Origin: Phycisphaerales bacterium
GTDB lineage: Bacteria > Planctomycetota > Phycisphaerae > Phycisphaerales > SM1A02
Assembly (NCBI GenBank): GCA_029268515.1
Contig: JAQWNP010000010.1
Span: 344,330-408,329, forward strand
Direction: 5' to 3'
Length of the DNA stretch: 64,000 nt
The position numbers were made by a program, and so were the translations under genes. The notes under the pieces were generated by a model that saw only the letters and a program-made list of their open reading frames with translations, did not search any database and had not been told where the DNA came from. Positions 36,367 through 45,988 of the stretch are shown here, one piece after another (the first letter of the stretch is position 1; every line of letters starts with the position of its first letter).

Positions 36367-36507
36367 TTATGGGCAACTTGTACCGAAGGCAAACAGGAAG
36401 AGGGAGAAATCATCGATGCCGACGACCTGATCATTATTAAGATCTGCTATACAAGTGCCTTGACAGCCCCAGTCGATCAATAGCAAAACGAAGTCATTGA
36501 CATCGCT
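36367..36507 (-). pseudogene. Orphan dockerin remnant (46 codons)
   Basis: Reading the minus strand, 46 codons plus TAA encode most of a double dockerin: DVNDFVLLLIDWGC, then ADLNNDQVVGIDDFSLFLFA, ending FGTSCP. The frame has a stop immediately upstream (TAA at 36508-36510), and the first calcium loop with its cysteine is missing. No start codon or signal peptide can be attached. It lies 40 bases past the stop of the VCBS protein gene, which has its own intact dockerin of the same WGC...C subtype. I read it as the decayed end of a lost gene or a partial duplication. Confidence 0.8.
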
Positions 36508-36547
36508 TTAGTAGGGAGAGATAGAACTGGGATGAGCGCTGCTATTG

Positions 36548-38101
36548 TTAGTCGAGATTGGTTATACAGGCGGCGCCGTAGGTCACAAGCAGAATAGAGA
36601 AATCGTCAAAGCCGACTTGCCCGTCTCTATTCATGTCTGCTGTGCAGTTCTTTCCAGCACATCCCCAATTAGTCAATAATATTGAGAAGTCGCCAAGATC
36701 AACTATTCCATCTTCATTGAGATCAGCAATGCAACCGATGGTATCGCATTGGTCAAGTATGCCATTTGAATTACTATCAATACTAGGATCATTCAGGATA
36801 TCACATGTGTCTGGGATGCCATTTGCATTACAGTCTTGACTCTGTCCGGTATCAATATCGCAGATGTCGGGAACAGTGTTGTTGTTGCAGTCACTGGTTT
36901 CGGAGGTATCACTACATGCTTCGCATGGAAGTGTGATATTGCGACGTATTGATAACATGCCATCAGTTACACCGGCACGGGATGGATGGCCTGCCACGAT
37001 ATCAATACGTTGATTGGCATCAATATCTACAAGAGCAACCTCTGCCACAACTGCTGTCATTGACACTCCAACCAATGAAAAAGTAAGACTGTTTCCATCA
37101 TTGAGGAGTAATTTCATGTTTTGATCGCCCACATGGCCAACCATGAGATCAAGATCACAGTCACCATCCAGATCGGCTGCTGCAATAGAGTGGGGAGCTC
37201 GGCCCACCACGCTCACCTGAGCGACTTCAAAATTGCGGTGTCCCTTGTTCTCGATAATCCAGGCTCCACCAGCCATTTCAGGATCCATAAACATAGCAAC
37301 GGCGATATCTTGGTCGCCGTCGTTATCAAGGTCAGCAAAAACGAGTGATCGTGGTCGGTATCCCACATCAATGGTCACTGACTCAACGAAGGAACCGTTG
37401 CCATCGTTGAAACGTAATTCGATTTGATCATCACCACGGCAGGCAATACCGATATCAGGTTGCTGATCTCCATCAAGATCACCTATCTCGATGTCACGTG
37501 GTTCGGCTGGAATACTGTAAGCAACCATCAGTTCATAAGTATGATTGCCATTGTTTCGGTGAAAATGCAATGTGTTGGTTGATAGACTGGAGCTACTTGC
37601 TGCCACGATATCCATGAAACCGTCATTGTCATAGTCGAGGGCATTGATAGAGGTAGGGTTTTGCAGTGTGTTTATTGAATACGTCGAGAAGTTCGCTAAA
37701 CCATCATTGACAAAAACGGTCAGAGAATCCGAATACCAGTTTGCAGTGACAAGATCAAAGTCTTGATCATTGTCAAGATCAACCGCAACAAATGATCGTG
37801 GATATGAATCGTTTTCTGGTAAGTCGATATGAACGGGGTTGTTGAGTGACCCATCTTTTCCAACAAGGAAAACCGAGATACTTCCTAGGCCTTGATCACC
37901 ACCAGCACGATTGGCTGTTGCAATGTCGATTGTTCCATTGCCATCAAGGTCAACATGAACCAGAGAGGTTGGACTGTTTTCTGCATATGCAGCTTCGGAA
38001 CTGTCGAACTTTGGCGATGTTTGAGCCACAACGACACTTGGTAGAGCCAGCGCCATCATCGCCATCATCATTCTTGAACTTTTGCCCCAGAAATACAACA
38101 C
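36548..38101 (-). CDS. Secreted VCBS/FG-GAP repeat protein with dockerin
   Basis: 517 aa. Signal peptide (cut near VVAQT-SPK). Residues 40-390 carry repeated VCBS blades with calcium loops (VDLDGNGTIDIATA, DLDNDQDFDLVTA, DYDNDGFMDIVAA). Two to three DCNxNGIPD repeats follow, then a dockerin with CIADLNEDGIVDLGDF and FDDFSILLVTYGAAC and a six-residue end. Likely a surface-exposed calcium-stabilised propeller. No ASPIC or Cys-rich insertion, unlike the downstream relative. Located between greA and the dockerin remnant on the minus strand. Confidence 0.82.
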   Translation of the reverse strand: MLYFWGKSSRMMMAMMALALPSVVVAQTSPKFDSSEAAYAENSPTSLVHVDLDGNGTIDIATANRAGGDQGLGSISVFLVGKDGSLNNPVHIDLPENDSYPRSFVAVDLDNDQDFDLVTANWYSDSLTVFVNDGLANFSTYSINTLQNPTSINALDYDNDGFMDIVAASSSSLSTNTLHFHRNNGNHTYELMVAYSIPAEPRDIEIGDLDGDQQPDIGIACRGDDQIELRFNDGNGSFVESVTIDVGYRPRSLVFADLDNDGDQDIAVAMFMDPEMAGGAWIIENKGHRNFEVAQVSVVGRAPHSIAAADLDGDCDLDLMVGHVGDQNMKLLLNDGNSLTFSLVGVSMTAVVAEVALVDIDANQRIDIVAGHPSRAGVTDGMLSIRRNITLPCEACSDTSETSDCNNNTVPDICDIDTGQSQDCNANGIPDTCDILNDPSIDSNSNGILDQCDTIGCIADLNEDGIVDLGDFSILLTNWGCAGKNCTADMNRDGQVGFDDFSILLVTYGAACITNLD

Positions 38102-38303
38102 GCTGTTATCTCAACTCCTTGGGGGTGGTGCATCAGCCCTACCTGGATTCGCATGGACCCCTAGCTCGTAGATACCTAAGAGTGTCTCCGGTATTCGAGG
38201 ATACGAGCCAAATTTCTAAAATGTTCGAAAACAAGCTAGAAAACGGTTCCAATTATCTCAGATAGTTCAATAAAAAGAGCAAGGCACATGGTGTGGGAGG
38301 GGC

Positions 38304-38771
38304 CTAATCCATGATTTCGACAATATCGAAATCGGTCCGCCCCTTCGGCAAATCCACACTCACCGTTTCTCCAACTTGCCGTTTCATCAGTGCTTCACCC
38401 AGGGCTGAGTTTGGTGTCACCTCAACGTAATCTATATCGAATCGGCCAGTGGCTTCCCCAACCAGTCGATAAAGATCTTCATCACCTGTTTTGGAGTTCT
38501 TGAGCTTTACGGTGGTGCCAATGTAGACCACACCTTCCGGTACTTCCGAACTGTCGACCAAGATGGCTTCTTTGAGGTCCTGCTCAAGTTCACGGATCTT
38601 TGCTTCATTGAGGCCTTGATCTTCTCGAGCCGCATGATATTCAGCGTTCTCTTTGAGATCACCCAGATCTCGAGCCTTGCCGATGCGTTCGGAGAGTTCC
38701 AGTCGTCTACCAATCCGATCATCAAGTTCTACTTGGAGCCGGTCGTATTCTTCATTGCTTAAGTATTTCAT
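38304..38771 (-). CDS. greA: Transcription elongation factor GreA
   Basis: 155 aa, standard length. N-terminal coiled-coil hairpin with tip GDLKENAEYHAA; D38 and E41 match the acidic pair that GreA inserts into the RNA polymerase secondary channel to promote cleavage of backtracked RNA. C-terminal FKBP-like domain with VTPNSALGEALMKRQVGETV. Stand-alone gene on the minus strand, divergent from ppc. Expected housekeeping gene. Confidence 0.95.
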   Translation of the reverse strand: MKYLSNEEYDRLQVELDDRIGRRLELSERIGKARDLGDLKENAEYHAAREDQGLNEAKIRELEQDLKEAILVDSSEVPEGVVYIGTTVKLKNSKTGDEDLYRLVGEATGRFDIDYVEVTPNSALGEALMKRQVGETVSVDLPKGRTDFDIVEIMD

Positions 38772-39056
38772 GTCGGGAAATATAATAGCTTCTGCTCGCC
38801 CAGTCGTGTATTGGATTCCCTTGCCGGGCCGGATTGATAAACGCCAGGCTGGTTCATAAGCTAAATATCAACCGATAGATCGCGTATGGGGGGCATCGAT
38901 CTGCCGTATCAGCAGCGTTTTGGCAGGTCTGGACTGGCAATCTGGCTGGAGACGAGAGGGGCTGCTGGGGCCTCAAGATGTGGTAGGCCCTCATGTTCAG
39001 GGCTCTACATGACACCTACCATGCATCTGCTTCAAAGGGGAGTAGACTGCGCAAAT

Positions 39057-41801
39057 ATGGCACCTCATGCTCCTGGATCCGAACAACAGCAAGCGGCCGC
39101 GACGGCTCTACGTGACGACGTCCGCGAGCTTGGTGAGCTACTGGGAAACATTATCAAGTTGCATGGTCAGGATGGCGACTTCGAGCGTGTTGAAGAGATG
39201 CGAGCACTGGCCAAGCAACGGCGAGCAGATCCATCGGCGCCAAGAGGGCAGTTGCAACGTCTTGTTCATGATCTCGATCTTGATGAGATCAGTAGTATGC
39301 TCAACGCCTTTTCAACATTTCTAGATGTCGCAAACTTGTGTGAAGACAATCAACGAATACGCATACTTCGCCAACGCGCCAAGCAAACGAGCAAGATCGA
39401 TCACGAGAGCCTGGCGAGTGTAATGAAATTATGGAAAGAGCAAGGGTGCACAGCGGATATAGCGAGAGATCGCTTAGCGTCACTCAGTGTTGAGCTGGTC
39501 GGTACAGCCCACCCAACTGAAGCAAAACGCCGAACAGTACGGCGAGTTATACAACGAATAAAAGACCGTTTGCGTCGTATAGAGCGCGTTGATTTATTGC
39601 CGTCGGAAATCGAAGAGATTCAATCTCGTATCAGAGCAGATCTTCTTGCATTATGGGCTTGTGATGGCTTGCCACCACAACGCCCCTCAGTACTCTCAGA
39701 AGTTGATCGGAATCTATTTGTTTTAGAGGCGCTCTGGACAGTGGCACCAAGATCGATAGATCTCTTGCGCCGAGCGTTTGCTCAAACGTGGCCGGGCGAG
39801 CAACTGGGTTCGGCGCCCGTGTTAGCTGTAGGCACTTGGATGGGGGGAGATCGAGATGGAAATCCCAACGTGACCGCTGAAATCACGCAGGAGACTTTGG
39901 TGCGGCTGCGTGCGTTTGCGATCAAATGTCATCGAGGTCTATGTCAGGATCTCACTGATCGAATGGCCGAAACCCTGCCCTCAGATGTAGCCATTGATCT
40001 ACTTAGTGAACTGAACTGTGCACTCATTGACGATCCCATACTTGCTCAACGCTGTGCTGATGATCATGAGCATGATGTACCCAGAAGATGGCTTCGACTC
40101 ATTGACCGACGCCTAGAAAAATCTGCGGAAGATGATGCTGAGTGTATTTACAAATCAAGTGGCGATCTGAGGCATGATATTCAAAGACTAGTTGATGCAT
40201 TGATGCAGTGTGGTTTACAAGAACACGTTGATCTGTGGATTCGTCCCTGGCTTGATCGTGTTGATATTTTTGGTTTACATCTAGCTCGACTTGATATACG
40301 GGAGAGTTCGGAAGTACTTGCTGAAGCAGTGTCAGATGCGATGCGCTCGCTCAAGATTGAAGAAAACTATCTGGAGCTTGATGAAGCCGCTCGCCAGGCG
40401 GCGCTTAAAAAGCCAATCGATGTTGTCTTAGCGAAGAGTCTTGATGTAGAGTTGTTTCACGGTCTAAGCCGTGAGACACATCGTCTGGCGTCTTTTCTCC
40501 AGAGTCCAAAGCAGCATGAAGAGGCCTTAGGTGTTTTCGTCATCAGCATGACACGTAAGCCAAGCGATGTACTGTCGCCGAATTGGTTAATGCGTTTAGC
40601 TGCAATGCGCCTTGGTACAGAGCCAGTGGCCATATCGGTGTCTCCGCTATTCGAGACGGTTGATGATTTGGCAGAAGCGCCTCGCACCTTAAAATCACTC
40701 TTGAAAAATGAGGCCTACCTCAAAGATCTTCATGCCGCAGGAGGCGTGCAGACCTGTATGGTTGGATACTCAGACAGCACCAAGGACTCTGGAATTATTG
40801 CGGCAAACTGGCACCTCTATCTAGCCCAAGAGCAGCTTTCCGAAGTGGCTGATGAGGAAAAGATTCCGTTGGTACTGTTCCATGGGCGCGGGGGTTCACT
40901 GGGGCGAGGGGGAGGGCCTGCGGCAAGGGGAATTCTCTCGCTTCCACCAGGAACGATGCGTGGTGAAATTCGTCTCACGGAGCAGGGCGAAGTGCTGGCT
41001 GATCGATACGATGATCATGAAATTGCAGAGCGTCATCTTGCCCAGGTGCTTTCAGCCACAGCTCGGACCATGGTCCAACCAAAAAAGAAAAGACCTACGC
41101 GATGGAGTGCGTTAATGACAGAGGCTGCGCAAGCGGGGCGTCTTTCATATCGCAACCTCATTGAGAATCCGCACTTTATTGAGTGGTTTGATTTGGCTAC
41201 GCCGATTTCTGTCATCGAGACGCTGACCATTGGTTCCAGGCCGTCACGTCGTAAACAAGAGCGTACGCTTCAGACGCTGAGAGCCATTCCATATACATTT
41301 GCAATGACGCAAAATCGAAGCATGGTGACAGGCTTTTACGGGTTTGGGAGTGGTATCGAAGCTTGCGGCCCGGAAGCTATTGAAGAGTTTCGTGAGATGA
41401 TGCAGGATTGGCCCTTTTTCGACGCGCATCTTAGATCAGTAGAAATTGCACTTGCAAAAGCTTCAATTGATGTCACCCGTGCCTACTCAGATCTCGCTGC
41501 TGAAAGTGGATATGAGGGTGTGTCTGAAATCGACGAACTGATTTCGGCTGAGTACGAGCGGTCTCGCCGCGTCGTCTTGGCTATTACTAGCCAAAGCAGT
41601 TTGCTTGAATCAACGCCATGGTTAGCAAGATCAATTGAAGTTCGTAATCTCTATGTCGACCCACTGAATGCCATTCAAATCGAATTGCTACGACGATCAC
41701 GAAGCATTGGGCAAACCGAATTACCTGCAGGTGATGTGCTGGCAGATGCGCTGCGGCGAAGCGTTCAAGCGGTTGCATCAGGGATGCGCACAACAGGCTG
41801 A
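39057..41801 (+). CDS. ppc: Phosphoenolpyruvate carboxylase
   Basis: Anaplerotic enzyme: PEP + bicarbonate to oxaloacetate. About 914 aa from the chosen start. Active-site blocks present: GTAHPTEAKRRTV (catalytic His152), GGDRDGNPNV, VGYSDSTKDSGI, FHGRGGSLGRGGGPA and TEQGEVLADRY; the C-terminus is GMRTTG, close to the usual GMRNTG. The frame is open back to 38886, adding 57 residues rich in Gly/Arg that do not look like the family. The ATG at 39057 begins MAPHAPGSEQ; ATGs at 39009 and 39021 are alternatives. An AAGGGGAG lies 17 bases upstream, farther than usual, so the start is uncertain. Confidence 0.93.
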   Translation: MAPHAPGSEQQQAAATALRDDVRELGELLGNIIKLHGQDGDFERVEEMRALAKQRRADPSAPRGQLQRLVHDLDLDEISSMLNAFSTFLDVANLCEDNQRIRILRQRAKQTSKIDHESLASVMKLWKEQGCTADIARDRLASLSVELVGTAHPTEAKRRTVRRVIQRIKDRLRRIERVDLLPSEIEEIQSRIRADLLALWACDGLPPQRPSVLSEVDRNLFVLEALWTVAPRSIDLLRRAFAQTWPGEQLGSAPVLAVGTWMGGDRDGNPNVTAEITQETLVRLRAFAIKCHRGLCQDLTDRMAETLPSDVAIDLLSELNCALIDDPILAQRCADDHEHDVPRRWLRLIDRRLEKSAEDDAECIYKSSGDLRHDIQRLVDALMQCGLQEHVDLWIRPWLDRVDIFGLHLARLDIRESSEVLAEAVSDAMRSLKIEENYLELDEAARQAALKKPIDVVLAKSLDVELFHGLSRETHRLASFLQSPKQHEEALGVFVISMTRKPSDVLSPNWLMRLAAMRLGTEPVAISVSPLFETVDDLAEAPRTLKSLLKNEAYLKDLHAAGGVQTCMVGYSDSTKDSGIIAANWHLYLAQEQLSEVADEEKIPLVLFHGRGGSLGRGGGPAARGILSLPPGTMRGEIRLTEQGEVLADRYDDHEIAERHLAQVLSATARTMVQPKKKRPTRWSALMTEAAQAGRLSYRNLIENPHFIEWFDLATPISVIETLTIGSRPSRRKQERTLQTLRAIPYTFAMTQNRSMVTGFYGFGSGIEACGPEAIEEFREMMQDWPFFDAHLRSVEIALAKASIDVTRAYSDLAAESGYEGVSEIDELISAEYERSRRVVLAITSQSSLLESTPWLARSIEVRNLYVDPLNAIQIELLRRSRSIGQTELPAGDVLADALRRSVQAVASGMRTTG

Positions 41802-41948
41802 TTTTAGGTATCACACCAGTAGGGCATTGTGACTGCCTCTGATCAGTTGTAGATGTCTTATGGCTCGCGTCCTGGAGTAAGAACACAATTTGAGAGTCTC
41901 AGTAGAGCTTTTTAATGACGATTGGCAGTTTTAAGTAATTTGCAAGCA

Positions 41949-43103
41949 ATGCCAAGGTCATTGACTCGTACTTCTTTTATGAACTTATTCATATCCCTCT
42001 TCTTGAGTACGGTTGTTGTTGTATCGACATCGATCTCGGCAGACGTTGAAGATAATGACAGGCAGTTGCGGCAAAAAATTGCTCGGCTAAAAGAACATCA
42101 ACAAGAAGTGAGTACGTTTGTTGATCTGAATAATTCGTCGTGGGAAGAAGCACTTAAAAAGCGAAGAGAAGCTGATGACGCCATGATGATTGTGCTGATT
42201 GGTGAGCTGATGAATCGAGAGCCAGCGGCGCCAGATTTGGGAGACTACGCGCCTTTGCGATGGCAAGCGATTCGCCGTGGCGGTGATCCAATCAAAGCGC
42301 TCAATGAAGCCGAAGCATTGTTCAAGTCCAGGCCAGATTTACAATCAACTCAGCCAGAGATGGCGCTGGAATTGGCCTGGTACCACAGTGTGCTTGAATC
42401 ACCGCAAGATGCTGTTGTGACAGCTCATAAATATGCAGATGCCTATCCAGAGATGGCAGAGGGGGCGTTACTTCTTGAAGCAGCTACCGCTCGTATCAAC
42501 TCAGATAGCCAGCAAGTGATCGAACTTCAATCGCGTATTGTCACGGAGTACCCAGACACCCCAAGTGCTTATCGAGTGGAGTTAGGGGCGCCGAACAATA
42601 AGATCTGGACTGATTCATTCTTTAGAAAACAGATGAATGATATTGCTACTGGAAACGTTGTGTTATCTGAAGAATATGAAGGCAAGATCACACTTATTGC
42701 TCATTGGACAAACTGGTGCGCACCTGCACATATTGCCATAGAAGAAGCAGTTGATGTTTATGAGGCGTACCAAGATCAGGGATTCCAAGTACTCGGTATG
42801 AGTGGTGATCTTAAGGCAGGAAAGGCCAGTGATTTTATTGAGCAGCATTCGTTGCCCTGGAATAATATTTCTACTCCTTGGGATCCATCAGCAACACCTC
42901 AGTCAGCAATAGAATTCTGGAGTCAGTCTTTTACGCCACGGTTTTTACTTGTTGATGATCAGGGGCGTATTCTGGCTCAGCCCCGTCAGAATCAACTCCA
43001 TTCATATGTGGAAAAAGCGTTGGCAGGAAAACTGCACGTATCACGTCAAATAGCTGATTCTTATGATCCAAAGAATCTCACTGGGCAACGAGCCGTACCC
43101 TAA
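41949..43103 (+). CDS. Exported thioredoxin-fold protein with N-terminal helical region
   Basis: About 384 aa. Signal peptide MNLFISLFLS...STSISA-DVE is preceded by a short basic stretch; starts at 41922 (TTG), 41949 or 41979 are all possible and none has a strong ribosome site. Residues 40-220 are helical, Glu/Ala-rich, TPR-like. Residues 235-370 are a TlpA/AhpC-like thioredoxin fold: ITLIAHWTNWCAPAH, then GFQVLGMSGD and PRFLLVDDQGRI. The redox motif is WCAPA, so the second Cys of CxxC is absent. It could act as a one-cysteine thiol protein, or be inactive. Periplasmic. Confidence 0.72.
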   Translation: MPRSLTRTSFMNLFISLFLSTVVVVSTSISADVEDNDRQLRQKIARLKEHQQEVSTFVDLNNSSWEEALKKRREADDAMMIVLIGELMNREPAAPDLGDYAPLRWQAIRRGGDPIKALNEAEALFKSRPDLQSTQPEMALELAWYHSVLESPQDAVVTAHKYADAYPEMAEGALLLEAATARINSDSQQVIELQSRIVTEYPDTPSAYRVELGAPNNKIWTDSFFRKQMNDIATGNVVLSEEYEGKITLIAHWTNWCAPAHIAIEEAVDVYEAYQDQGFQVLGMSGDLKAGKASDFIEQHSLPWNNISTPWDPSATPQSAIEFWSQSFTPRFLLVDDQGRILAQPRQNQLHSYVEKALAGKLHVSRQIADSYDPKNLTGQRAVP

Positions 43104-43168
43104 TGCAGAGGTGGTTTAGTTTGGATCGTGTCGGAAGACTGAATCAGATTAATCCAACACGTAGAGAA

Positions 43169-43711
43169 TCAGTCTGCATTCGGACCTAATTTGTAGAAGC
43201 CGCGGCCAAGAGATTCTAGTTGCCCCGTTCGCGTCAGCTCGAGCCAGACATTATCTTTAAATTCATGCGGTGCAACGATGGCATCAAAATCTGCTTCGCG
43301 GCCACTCGACATTGGGCCTACGCCAAGCCGTGATTCATGATCGAGTTTGGTAAGCTTCAATCGTTTACGAAAAGCCTTGAGCGCTTGCTTAAGCACCTCG
43401 TGGTCAATTGCTTCACTAGGTTCGTCTATCGGATCATCAGAATGCTCTTCCTCAATACCCTGCATCACGTGTACCAGATGTATGAGGTCATCAATATCAC
43501 GTGAGGCAATGATCTTAGCCGAACGTGTAGAATCGGCTTTGGTTTTGATCAATAGCTTATGTGCCTGGCCCCAAAGAGGGCCTGCCGAATCACCGGCATC
43601 GCAAATTTGCTGTACGACGTTCGCAAGATCATGAATGTCGGCGGGGCTACACCCAGCTTGTTTGTAGTGGCCGCCATCCGACTTTGGTTTTTTTCGCTTG
43701 CGTTTTGCCAT
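43169..43711 (-). CDS. Conserved hypothetical basic/acidic protein
   Basis: 180 aa with a strongly basic head (AKRKRKKPKSDGG), a helical middle and an acidic loop (EEEHSDDPIDEPSE). No signal peptide or membrane helix, so cytosolic. I do not recognise the family. Its start is 11 bases after the stop of the S9 peptidase gene on the same strand, so they are likely one transcript, with this gene second. Confidence 0.65.
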   Translation of the reverse strand: MAKRKRKKPKSDGGHYKQAGCSPADIHDLANVVQQICDAGDSAGPLWGQAHKLLIKTKADSTRSAKIIASRDIDDLIHLVHVMQGIEEEHSDDPIDEPSEAIDHEVLKQALKAFRKRLKLTKLDHESRLGVGPMSSGREADFDAIVAPHEFKDNVWLELTRTGQLESLGRGFYKLGPNAD

Positions 43712-43722
43712 CAGTAAACTTT

Positions 43723-45849
43723 CTACTGCATTTCTTTCAAATCTTTACCAACTCCAAGGTGATCTAGAATAAACGCATACTCAAATGCAATTTCTCTGAG
43801 CCGTTCATAGCGGCCACTGGCCCCACCATGGCCAGCGCCCATGTTGGTTTTGAGTAAAATAACGTCATCACTCACTGATTGATCGCGAAGTTTCGCTGTC
43901 CACTTTGCCGCTTCCCAATAAGGTACGCGTGGGTCATTAAGGCCAGCGGTAATGAGAAGAGCGGGATACGCTTGTGGATGCACATTGTCATAAGGTGAAT
44001 AAGACAACATTGATTCGAAGTATTGCTCCTGCTGCGGATTGCCCCATTCCTCGTATTCCATTTCAGTCAAAGGAATCGAGGGATCGAGCATTGTATTAAT
44101 GACATCGACAAACGGAACGCCGGCATGTGCAACAGCGAAGAGATCTGGCCGTTGATTGATGACGTTGCCAATGAGTAAGCCGCCAGCAGAAGCGCCCCGG
44201 ATCGCCAGGCGATTGGGAGAAGCCCAGCCAGTCTCAATCAACGTCTCTGCAGCAGCGATGAAGTCAGTAAAGGTATTGGGCTTATGTTCGTACTTTGCCT
44301 GCTCATACCAGTGGCGACCCATTTCGCCGCCACCACGAACATGGGCAACTGCATATACAACACCACGGTCAAGAAGTGACAGGATGACTGAAGAAAAATA
44401 TGGATCCATGGATGCACCATAAGAGCCATAACCATAGAGGAGGCAGGGATTGCTGCCATCAGGCTTCACACCTTTCTTGCATACAAGTGAGATGGGAATC
44501 ATGGTGCCATCAGGCGATTTAGCTTCGATTCGATGAGTGACGTATGACGCGGCATCATGTCCGCCGCGTACTGGTTGAATTTTGAGCGTCTTTGCTTTGC
44601 CAGTGCCGTCGAGTCGTGTTTCCATCACTTTTTCCGGCTGCGTGGGAGACTCGTAGTTGTAGCGTAAGACGTCGGTATGAAATTCTTTATTCACATTCAT
44701 ACCAAGTGTTGAGACACGTTCTGAAGCCGGTATCTGATGTGAAGAACCATTGGTGAGATCAACAACACGTAAGCGGCTGTAGCCTCCGCGTCGCTCTGAG
44801 AGGACCAAAAAATTATCAAAGACATTAATATCAGTGACATAGACCTCAGGATCATGTGCGATCACAGTTTCCCACTCGCCTGGCGTTGAGGTTGATCGGC
44901 GCTGCACTTTAAAGTTCTGTGCATCATCTTCATTCGTGCGTTTATAAATGTAGTCTCCGCCGTGATCAATGTCATATTCACTGCCAGTTTGGCGAGGCTG
45001 TACGCTGGTGAATGCAGTGGTCGCATCGTTGGAATCAAGCGTCCACCATTGGCTGGTCTCACTTGATTCAGCACGAGCGAGAATTGCATCACCTGAACGA
45101 CTGCGGGCAACCGACATCGAGAATCGTCCATCAGGTTCTTCCAAAAGCAGAACATCCTCATTCGGATTGCTACCAACCTGATGCCTAAAGATTCGATCTG
45201 ATCGATTTGTCTCATCAAGACGCTCATAGAAAACGGTTTGATTGTCATTTGCCCAGGCAAGGCCCCAAGGAGAAATATCGGTGACAGAGTCGTCAATGAT
45301 CTCGCCAGTATTAAGATCGACGACGATCATCTGGCATCTTTCATATCCTGAATGATCGATGATGTAAGCCAATTTCTGATGATCAGGACTAACCTGGGCG
45401 TTTGTCACCTTTGTGAAGTCATGGCCCTCGGACAGTTTATTAATGTCGAGAACGACTTGCTCAGAGCCGCCTTCTCGCTGCGTACGAATTCGAATGGGGT
45501 AACTTTGTCCTTGCACCGTCTTCGATGAATACATGTATGGTCCATGCGGGTGCGGTACAGAGGCGTCATCCTCTTGGATACGGCCAAGCATCTCCGAATA
45601 AAGCAAATCTGTGAGCCCGTCCAAATCGGCAGTCCGATTCTTGGTGTATTCATTTTCTGCCTCCAGATATGCAATGACATCTGGATTGTCTTTGTCTCGA
45701 AGCCAGAAGTAGGGGTCCACAAGTGTGCGGCTATGAATCTCCGTTAAATGTGGCTTTGCCTGCACATCGGGGGGGGTTAGCCCGGCCTGTTGGCTGATTG
45801 AATTGGTGGGATCCATCATGAGTGTCGCGATCAGAATAATGTTGAGCAT
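43723..45849 (-). CDS. Prolyl oligopeptidase-family peptidase, oligopeptidase B-like
   Basis: 708 aa serine peptidase (S9A). N-terminal beta-propeller (DPYFWLRDKDNPDVIAYLEA start typical of the family) and C-terminal alpha/beta-hydrolase domain. Nucleophile S554 in RGASAGGLL; the block PLTEMEYEEWGNPQ is typical of oligopeptidase B, and the His lies in MGAGHGGASGRYERL. Oligopeptidase B cuts after Arg/Lys in short peptides. The first 20 residues are hydrophobic (MLNIILIATLMM...), so it may be periplasmic. Divergent from the FUSC gene with about 140 bases between. Confidence 0.92.
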   Translation of the reverse strand: MLNIILIATLMMDPTNSISQQAGLTPPDVQAKPHLTEIHSRTLVDPYFWLRDKDNPDVIAYLEAENEYTKNRTADLDGLTDLLYSEMLGRIQEDDASVPHPHGPYMYSSKTVQGQSYPIRIRTQREGGSEQVVLDINKLSEGHDFTKVTNAQVSPDHQKLAYIIDHSGYERCQMIVVDLNTGEIIDDSVTDISPWGLAWANDNQTVFYERLDETNRSDRIFRHQVGSNPNEDVLLLEEPDGRFSMSVARSRSGDAILARAESSETSQWWTLDSNDATTAFTSVQPRQTGSEYDIDHGGDYIYKRTNEDDAQNFKVQRRSTSTPGEWETVIAHDPEVYVTDINVFDNFLVLSERRGGYSRLRVVDLTNGSSHQIPASERVSTLGMNVNKEFHTDVLRYNYESPTQPEKVMETRLDGTGKAKTLKIQPVRGGHDAASYVTHRIEAKSPDGTMIPISLVCKKGVKPDGSNPCLLYGYGSYGASMDPYFSSVILSLLDRGVVYAVAHVRGGGEMGRHWYEQAKYEHKPNTFTDFIAAAETLIETGWASPNRLAIRGASAGGLLIGNVINQRPDLFAVAHAGVPFVDVINTMLDPSIPLTEMEYEEWGNPQQEQYFESMLSYSPYDNVHPQAYPALLITAGLNDPRVPYWEAAKWTAKLRDQSVSDDVILLKTNMGAGHGGASGRYERLREIAFEYAFILDHLGVGKDLKEMQ

Positions 45850-45988
45850 GGGTTCATTGTATCTGGAGAATGACTTTATATGGTGCGCCGCAATAAGTCA
45901 GGCGGGGAGGTAAGATTGACCTATCAAACCTTCGCCACCCCAGCTTCTAGAGAATCGATTCGACCTCTATTCGTTCCTGAAAACGGAA

